Of a stretch of DNA of 64,000 nucleotides, positions 58,835 through 64,000 are shown one piece after another; the first letter of the stretch is position 1; the number at the start of each line of letters is the position of its first letter. The notes beneath the pieces are model-generated. The model had not been told where the DNA came from. It ran no database searches and saw nothing but the letters and a program-made list of their open reading frames with translations. The stretch covers positions 1 through 64,000 of the forward strand of contig JAJDEU010000039.1 of assembly GCA_029259635.1 (NCBI GenBank), written 5' to 3'. The stretch is from Planctomycetota bacterium. Lineage in GTDB: Bacteria > Planctomycetota > UBA1135 > GCA-002686595. A program made the position numbers and the translations under genes.

Positions 58835-60292
58835 TCAGCCCTCGGGTTCCTCCGCTTTCGGAGCGGGCAGATTCATCGCCGGAATGGCGGGCAGCTCCGA
58901 CGAGTAGAGCCACGCTTCGAAGAACTCGGCGAGGTCTCGATCGGAGTGCTGCTCGGCGAGAGCGATGAAGTCTTTGGCTCCTGCTGCGCTGTTCTTGAAG
59001 GTCGACGTCCAGGCTTTCAGCGTACCGAAGAAGGCCTCATCGCCGATCTCGAGTCGAAGTGCGTGGAGAGCGACCGGCCCTCGCACGTAGACGCCCAGAC
59101 CGAAGAGATGCTCGACGCCGGGGTCGCCCATCAGTTCGTGTTCCGCTTCGCTGAGGTAGCCGTAGTAGCGCTCGACAGTCTCAACGATGGAACCCTCGTC
59201 GCCGGTCTTTTCCGTCCACAGCCACTGAGCGTAGGAGGCGAACGCTTCCGCCAACCAGAGGTCGCGCCAGCTCTCGAAGCTCACGCTATTGCCGAACCAC
59301 TGATGCGTGAGTTCGTGGATCTGTACGCCGATGCCGGGCGACTTGCCGCCGTAAACCGGAAGGGTTTGCGTCTCGAGGGCAGCGGGAGGACCGGCCCCCG
59401 CGACGACTCCTCCGTAGCACTCGAAGGGATAGGGCCCGAACCACTCGGACAAGGTTGTGATCATCTCGGGAGTGCGGCGAAAGCCCTCCCGAATCTCTTC
59501 CTTGGTGGCCGGCGGAAAGTAGAAGGTCAGCGGCAGTTCGTTCGGACCGACCAGCTCCTCCACGTCGAAGCGACCGATGTTGACGGTCGACAGGTAGGTC
59601 GCCATCGGGTCCGAAGCGACGAAGTGATAGCGCTGCTTATCGCCTCGCGTCTGCACAGAATTGAGGATCCCGTTGGCTGCGACGACGTAGTCGCTCGCGA
59701 CCGTGATCTCGAACTCGTGCGTGGCCTTGTCGAGCTGGTGGTTGTTGCACGGGTACCAATTCATCGCTCCCGTCGGCTCGCTCATCGTGATGATGAGCTC
59801 GCGTTCGTGCATCCAGCCGATCCCCGGAATGGGCAAGCCGGGAAGCGGCACGACTTCAGGCATTCCGGAGTAAGTGACGGTGGTCTGAAAGGGCGTGTTC
59901 GCGCTCAGTGTCATCGCGGGTACGATCACTAGCTCCTGACCTTCACGCCAGAAACTTGCGCTCTCTCCGTTCACTCGGATGCCGGAGACTTCCAAGCCGG
60001 AGAGGTCGAGGTTGAAGCGGGAGAGATCTTCGTCGGCGACCGCGTCGATCGTGGCGAAACCCTCGATGTGATTCGTGGCGACGTCGACATCCAGGACGAT
60101 GCGGTAGTGCTCGACGTCGTAGCCGCCGTTGCCGAGTAAGGGAAAGTACGGGTCGTCGTAGCCCGCCGAACCATAGCCGTCGGTCGAGCTGGTCGATTCA
60201 AGAGAATCCGCGCCGGTCGAGCTGTCGAGGGGAGCCGGGCTTTGGCAGGCGACGAGAGTGAGAGAGGTTGCAAGTAGGGTGATGCGGTACAT
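58835..60292 (-). CDS. M1-family metallopeptidase lipoprotein
   Basis: A 485-residue protein with lipobox 'LTLVAC' near residue 16. The N-terminal beta domain ('YDVEHYRIVLDVDVATNHIE') and the thermolysin-like domain follow the M1 plan. The zinc site is complete: 'IHELTHQWFGNSV' (H326, E327, H330) and E349 in 'LWLAEAFASY'. The GxMEN exopeptidase motif is replaced by 'GAGPPAALETQTLP', so N-terminal specificity may differ. It acts in the periplasm or on the cell surface. It is convergent with the ABC permease gene, 9 bp away. Confidence 0.9.
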   Translation of the reverse strand: MYRITLLATSLTLVACQSPAPLDSSTGADSLESTSSTDGYGSAGYDDPYFPLLGNGGYDVEHYRIVLDVDVATNHIEGFATIDAVADEDLSRFNLDLSGLEVSGIRVNGESASFWREGQELVIVPAMTLSANTPFQTTVTYSGMPEVVPLPGLPIPGIGWMHERELIITMSEPTGAMNWYPCNNHQLDKATHEFEITVASDYVVAANGILNSVQTRGDKQRYHFVASDPMATYLSTVNIGRFDVEELVGPNELPLTFYFPPATKEEIREGFRRTPEMITTLSEWFGPYPFECYGGVVAGAGPPAALETQTLPVYGGKSPGIGVQIHELTHQWFGNSVSFESWRDLWLAEAFASYAQWLWTEKTGDEGSIVETVERYYGYLSEAEHELMGDPGVEHLFGLGVYVRGPVALHALRLEIGDEAFFGTLKAWTSTFKNSAAGAKDFIALAEQHSDRDLAEFFEAWLYSSELPAIPAMNLPAPKAEEPEG

Positions 60293-60573
60293 AGCAGAGA
60301 TTCTTATCTCAAGGCCCGAGAGTGGCCAGCCTCGACCTCCGAGGAATCCGTTCGGATGGCGAAAAAGAGCAGGAACCGTCCATCGATGAAGGTTTCAACC
60401 CTCACACGGTGACTTACAACCTGTTCCTTACTCTCTCTCACGCCCGGTTGCCCGTAGCCTGATTGCAAGTGGGAATCCGAGACGCTGCAATCATGACCGT
60501 TCGCTCATCTCGCTCGGAAGTGCTCGGTCCGATCCCCGCGGATAGAATGGAACCGTCCCGCCAAAGGAACTCA

Positions 60574-62592
60574 ATGCGATCAAGCCCGCTCTCAACCGAA
60601 GTTATCTCGCAGAAAGTTTTCGCAGTGCAGACCGTCAATTCGCGCAGGCGAGGAGTTTCACTCGCCCTCGCGGTCGCGCTCTTCGTCTCCGGTTCATGGA
60701 CCTCGAGCGCTTATGCGGCGCCGGTGCTCTCTGGCACACTCGAGAGCGTCGAAACCGACCTCACTCTGCGCGAACTGGAAGAGCGCAGCACGGAAGTCGC
60801 GGCGCGGGCAGTCGAGGCCACCGTTGGGCTAAAAATTGGTCGCAACCTCGGTAGCGGAGTCATCGTCAGCGCGGACGGATACATCATCACAGCCGGACAC
60901 GTCGTCGACTCTCCCGGTCAAGCGGTGGACATTACGCTAGCTGGCGGACGCGTCATTTCGGGGCGCACTCTCGGAGTGAATCGCTGGATCGACAGCGGCT
61001 TGATCAAGATTGAAGGGAAGGGGCCTTGGCCTTTTCTTGAGATGGGCAGCGGAGCGAGCTTGGACGCCGGCGATTGGGTTCTCGCGCTCGGGCACCCCGG
61101 TGGAGTCGAAGAGGGACGTCCCCCCGTCGTCCGACTCGGTCGTGTCACTTCGAGCGACGCACGTGTGATCCGCTCGGACTGCACCATCGTCAGCGGCGAC
61201 TCGGGCGGACCGCTGGTTGACCTCTCCGGTCGAGTAGTCGGGATTCACACCAGCCTCCGGCCGGTGTTGGTTGCGAATGATCACTTGCCGGTCGATACCT
61301 ATCGCCGGACCTGGGATCTCTTGAAGTCGGGCAAGAGCTGGGGCGGCAAGCCGGGCGGACGCGCGATTCTGGGAGTGAAGGGGGAGTTTCAGGACGGTGG
61401 CGTTCGATTGAGCTCGGTAGTCGAAGGACTTGCCGCGGACCTGGCGGGCCTGATGGTCGGCGATGTCATTACCGCTCTCGGAGAAACCAGTCTCTCCGGT
61501 GGATTCGCAGAGCTCGAGCAGCGCATTTCGGAACACAGCGTTGGCGACCCCGTTCAGCTTGCCGTGGATCGCGATTCGGAGAGCCTCGACTTTCTCGTGA
61601 AGTTGTCGCGTTATGAACAAGGCGAGCCTGTGCGAATCGTGCGGACGCCGTGGTCTGCGCTGCGCAGAAAGAAGAACGACTCCGTTCTGATGAGAACCTT
61701 CCAAGACAGCGTCCGTTCCGTGAAGGATTCGGTGGCGAGCATCGTGTGCAACGGTCAACGGGTCGCGCTCGGTTCAGTCTTGAGCGAGGACGGGCAGATC
61801 CTGACGAAGGCGAGCGAACTCAGCGGTGAAGTGACCTGCTGGATCGCCGGGCACAGCTACGCCGCGGAGCTCGTCGGCATCAATCGCGAGTACGACCTGG
61901 CCCTTCTGCAAATCGACGCGAGCGGACTCGACGCCATTGAGTTTGTGGACGACGAGCCGGAGATCGGTCAGTGGATCGTGACACCCGGAACAACTTCGCT
62001 CCCGATTGCCGTCGGCATCCTGAGTGCTGGGCCGCGCACCATTCCGATTCGCAGCGGCTTTTTAGGAGTCTCCATGCAGAATGCGGCGGAAGGCGTGCGG
62101 ATCGAACGAGTCGTTCAAGACTCGAGCGCTGAGAAGGTCGGGCTGCTTCGCGGAGATTTCCTCGTCAGTGTGAACGGCCGTTCCGGGTTGACTCAGAGAT
62201 CGACTGCGCGAATTCTCGGGGCGCTGCGGCCGAACTCGGAGGTGGAACTCGAGTATCGGCGTGGAGCGGGGACCTATCGCGTGCGCGCGGTGCTCGGCTC
62301 TCGCCCGGAAGAGGAGAACAATCCGGTCGAACAACAGAACCGCCAAGCGGGGCCGCTCAGCAAACTTCGCTCGGGATTTCCGACGGCCTTTCAGCACGAT
62401 ACGGTGCTCGTGCCCAGCGAGTGCGGGGGACCGCTGCTCGATCTTTCCGGCCGTGCGATCGGCGTCAACCTAGCGCGGGCTGGGCGCACCTCGAGCTATG
62501 GGTTGCCGGGCGAGTTGGTTCGAAAGTTGGTGGCGAAGATCGAGCGCAAGGCCGCGGATCACTCCGCTACGCCGGACAAGGTGATGCGGTAG
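60574..62592 (+). CDS. Exported double trypsin-like / PDZ protein, second domain degenerate
   Basis: A 672-residue protein. ATG 60574 follows AAAGGA; the longer frame to 60463 is not supported. The signal is 'SLALAVALFVSGSWTSSAYA'. Domain 1 (about 75-250) is an HtrA-like protease with H109 ('TAGHVVDS'), D140 and S210 ('GDSGGPLVDLSG'), followed by a PDZ ('ADLAGLMVGDVITALGETSL'). Domain 2 (about 390-660) repeats this plan but reads 'ILTKASEL' for the His, keeps 'YDLALLQID' and has 'SECGGPLLDLSG' with Cys for Ser, with a second PDZ inserted. The second unit is thus non-catalytic or altered. It overlaps the opposing gene by 34 bp at the 3' end. Confidence 0.85.
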   Translation: MRSSPLSTEVISQKVFAVQTVNSRRRGVSLALAVALFVSGSWTSSAYAAPVLSGTLESVETDLTLRELEERSTEVAARAVEATVGLKIGRNLGSGVIVSADGYIITAGHVVDSPGQAVDITLAGGRVISGRTLGVNRWIDSGLIKIEGKGPWPFLEMGSGASLDAGDWVLALGHPGGVEEGRPPVVRLGRVTSSDARVIRSDCTIVSGDSGGPLVDLSGRVVGIHTSLRPVLVANDHLPVDTYRRTWDLLKSGKSWGGKPGGRAILGVKGEFQDGGVRLSSVVEGLAADLAGLMVGDVITALGETSLSGGFAELEQRISEHSVGDPVQLAVDRDSESLDFLVKLSRYEQGEPVRIVRTPWSALRRKKNDSVLMRTFQDSVRSVKDSVASIVCNGQRVALGSVLSEDGQILTKASELSGEVTCWIAGHSYAAELVGINREYDLALLQIDASGLDAIEFVDDEPEIGQWIVTPGTTSLPIAVGILSAGPRTIPIRSGFLGVSMQNAAEGVRIERVVQDSSAEKVGLLRGDFLVSVNGRSGLTQRSTARILGALRPNSEVELEYRRGAGTYRVRAVLGSRPEEENNPVEQQNRQAGPLSKLRSGFPTAFQHDTVLVPSECGGPLLDLSGRAIGVNLARAGRTSSYGLPGELVRKLVAKIERKAADHSATPDKVMR

Positions 62593-64000
62593 GGCGACGG
62601 AGCGGAGACGGCGTCGTGCGTAAACTCGAGCGTTGTCGACTTCTCGCCGGGGCTGCTCGTCGGTCGAAAGAAGAGCCTGAAGAAAGTGGCGTCTCCGGCG
62701 CCAAGCGTCGCCTCCGCTAGACAGCTGTTATTCACCGCCAAGCGCATCTCGTTGGCGATCTCCGGCCTGAATTCCAAGTCGATATTCGCGACTCCGCCGG
62801 CGCAGGCGTGGCAGTAGCTCATGATGGTTCCGCGTTCGCACAGCTGTCCCTGACAGGAGAGTCCGCAGGTGTCGAGCGGCGGGCAGTATTCGTGGGTGTG
62901 GCGAGCATTGAACGCGTGGCCGAGCTCATGCGCCAGAACGTCGAAGTCCCAGTACAGCGCGCTGCTGCCTCCGGTGTACGTGCTCCAATCGGTACTCGCG
63001 GTCAATCCGGTGGAGACTCCGAAGCCGTAGTTTTGATCGCAGAGCACATTGATGTAGCTCATGCCGCCGCCGAGTGCGCCGGAGAGCAGGTGGGCAAGGT
63101 CGGCGGTCACAGGCCAGCTCTCTCCATAGATCGGAGCCCACTCCTGTTGAAACTCGGCGAGCAAGTGTTCGACGGTTCCACCGGAGTCCTGCGTGGTCCA
63201 CGGATCGTCAGGCGTGGTGTGGATTCCCAGGTAGACGATTTGAAAGGTCGTCGCGACGTCGTTGTGAAAGCGGTCGCTCACGGAGGCGACGAGCTGGGTA
63301 ACGTAGTTGGCGAGCAGTGTCGAGTCGCCGAATTTTTGGAAGAGCTGATAGTCGGTTTCGAGGGCGAGGCGGCAGACGTAGGGGACATGGCTTCCTCCGT
63401 CTGTGGTCGCAGCCGAGGTGATCATGCCCTGCTCTTGCCCGGGAACTTCACTGACCCCGCTACACAGGTTGGCAGCCGTTGGGACCACTGCGCTGTGGAG
63501 CGCGGAGTTGACGATCATGCTGGACGGCGCGGACCAACTCGCACCGGCTTGTAGATGCATGGTCTCCGCGTCGTGATCGCTCGGCGAAATCCAGCCGCGT
63601 GATCCGGCTTGCGAGAGCGAGAGGTGAACGGAGGAGCCCGGGTCGCCGACGACGAATCCCGACCAGCTGCTGCCGCTCCCCGAGAGCGAAGCGAGGCCGC
63701 CGGAGACCAGCTCCCCGTCGATCGCCAGTATGGCGTCCGCGCGAACCGGCGACGGAATGCGCTTGAGGTCCAAGTCGACCGGCGCTCCTCCTGGAACCGG
63801 AACACCTCGCAAGACGACGTGCTCGAATTGTTCGAGCTCCTCGAGCATCTCACGAGAGAGCAGGAGCGGAATGCTGTTCGCGTCGCTATTGGTTGCGGCG
63901 CTCACGCCGAAGAGTGGCGAGGCAACGTCGACGGGCGTGGAGGCGATGGTTGCCAGCGAACCGATTTGAACCGGCGTTTCGATGACGAAGTCCGACGTGT
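62559..64000 (-). CDS. Reprolysin-like zinc metalloprotease, N-terminus beyond window
   Basis: At least 480 residues; the frame is open to the window edge, so the start (and any signal) lies outside. An internal GTG at 63905 is not needed. The zinc motif is 'LAHELGHAFNARHTHEYCPP' (HExxHxxxxxH) with Met-turn 'GTIMSYCH', the metzincin pattern of reprolysin/ADAM-type secreted proteases. The 190 residues before it ('LRGVPVPGGAPVDLDLKRIP') look like a propeptide domain. Several Cys near the active site ('CPPLDTCGLSCQGQLC') should form disulfides. It probably degrades extracellular protein. Confidence 0.85.
   Translation of the reverse strand, partial: TSDFVIETPVQIGSLATIASTPVDVASPLFGVSAATNSDANSIPLLLSREMLEELEQFEHVVLRGVPVPGGAPVDLDLKRIPSPVRADAILAIDGELVSGGLASLSGSGSSWSGFVVGDPGSSVHLSLSQAGSRGWISPSDHDAETMHLQAGASWSAPSSMIVNSALHSAVVPTAANLCSGVSEVPGQEQGMITSAATTDGGSHVPYVCRLALETDYQLFQKFGDSTLLANYVTQLVASVSDRFHNDVATTFQIVYLGIHTTPDDPWTTQDSGGTVEHLLAEFQQEWAPIYGESWPVTADLAHLLSGALGGGMSYINVLCDQNYGFGVSTGLTASTDWSTYTGGSSALYWDFDVLAHELGHAFNARHTHEYCPPLDTCGLSCQGQLCERGTIMSYCHACAGGVANIDLEFRPEIANEMRLAVNNSCLAEATLGAGDATFFRLFFRPTSSPGEKSTTLEFTHDAVSAPSPYRITLSGVAE

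Overview
The window is high-GC, gene-dense bacterial DNA and most likely comes from a planctomycete (Planctomycetota). This is inferred from gene content: several very large multiheme c-type cytochromes, many FHA domains, secretin-N-like single proteins, ECF sigma / anti-sigma pairs, serial HtrA-like PDZ proteases, lipoproteins, and an exported protein (20.0-21.1 kb) whose C-terminal domain looks like one I recall from planctomycete secretomes. No rRNA gene is present to confirm it.

1-10.8 kb looks like the end of an integrated metal-resistance island. It holds the 3' end of one efflux operon (outer-membrane factor tail plus a decayed CDF transporter) facing a complete, translationally coupled czcCBA-CDF operon on the minus strand, a small Cys-rich exported protein, and a Prim-Pol/ATPase replication protein. 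It ends at 10824-10873 in the 3' half of a tRNA-Thr(CGU) gene with no 5' half, the usual scar of a tyrosine-recombinase insertion.

10.9-16.4 kb: a secretin-N-like exported protein lies downstream of a PDZ-thioredoxin-like lipoprotein (12172-13173, minus) whose reading frame is broken only by two adjacent UGA codons at the expected redox site. A bacterial SECIS-like hairpin follows at the right distance, so it is a strong candidate for a new tandem-selenocysteine (UU) selenoprotein. Divergent to it is an arsenate-resistance operon: an ArsR-ArsC fusion, an ars-type GAPDH and the organoarsenical exporter ArsJ. A perfect palindrome abuts the ArsR start codon.

16.5-36.4 kb is dominated by electron-transfer genes. 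There is a 7-heme TPR cytochrome at 16.5 kb. Then, from 21.8 to 36.4 kb, comes an unusual set: an outer-membrane barrel, a 5-heme cytochrome, an FHA-reductase-[2Fe-2S] fusion, a double-FHA tail-anchored protein, a 17-heme cytochrome, a cytochrome-b-like membrane protein, a double cNMP-domain protein carrying four [4Fe-4S] clusters, and a single protein joining a cytoplasmic FHA domain through one membrane helix to 15 hemes. I propose this as a conduit between cytoplasmic NAD(P)H or quinol and the cell exterior or periplasm, organised or gated by FHA and cNMP domains. I know of no described system with this composition.

36.7-64 kb is mixed chromosomal content: an inactive M16-like protein, FadD-type acyl-CoA ligase, a helix-hairpin-helix protein with a ParA ATPase, a cupin lipoprotein, a degenerate PTS enzyme I, an ECF sigma / anti-sigma / secretin-N-like operon, homoserine kinase and threonine synthase with an orphan aminotransferase C-terminal domain and a methyltransferase between them, a GT39-like membrane protein, a sulfatase-fold lipoprotein, an ABC-2 exporter, an M1 peptidase, a double trypsin-like/PDZ protein and a reprolysin-like metalloprotease cut by the window edge. 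Functions are read from motifs by eye; no database search was possible.
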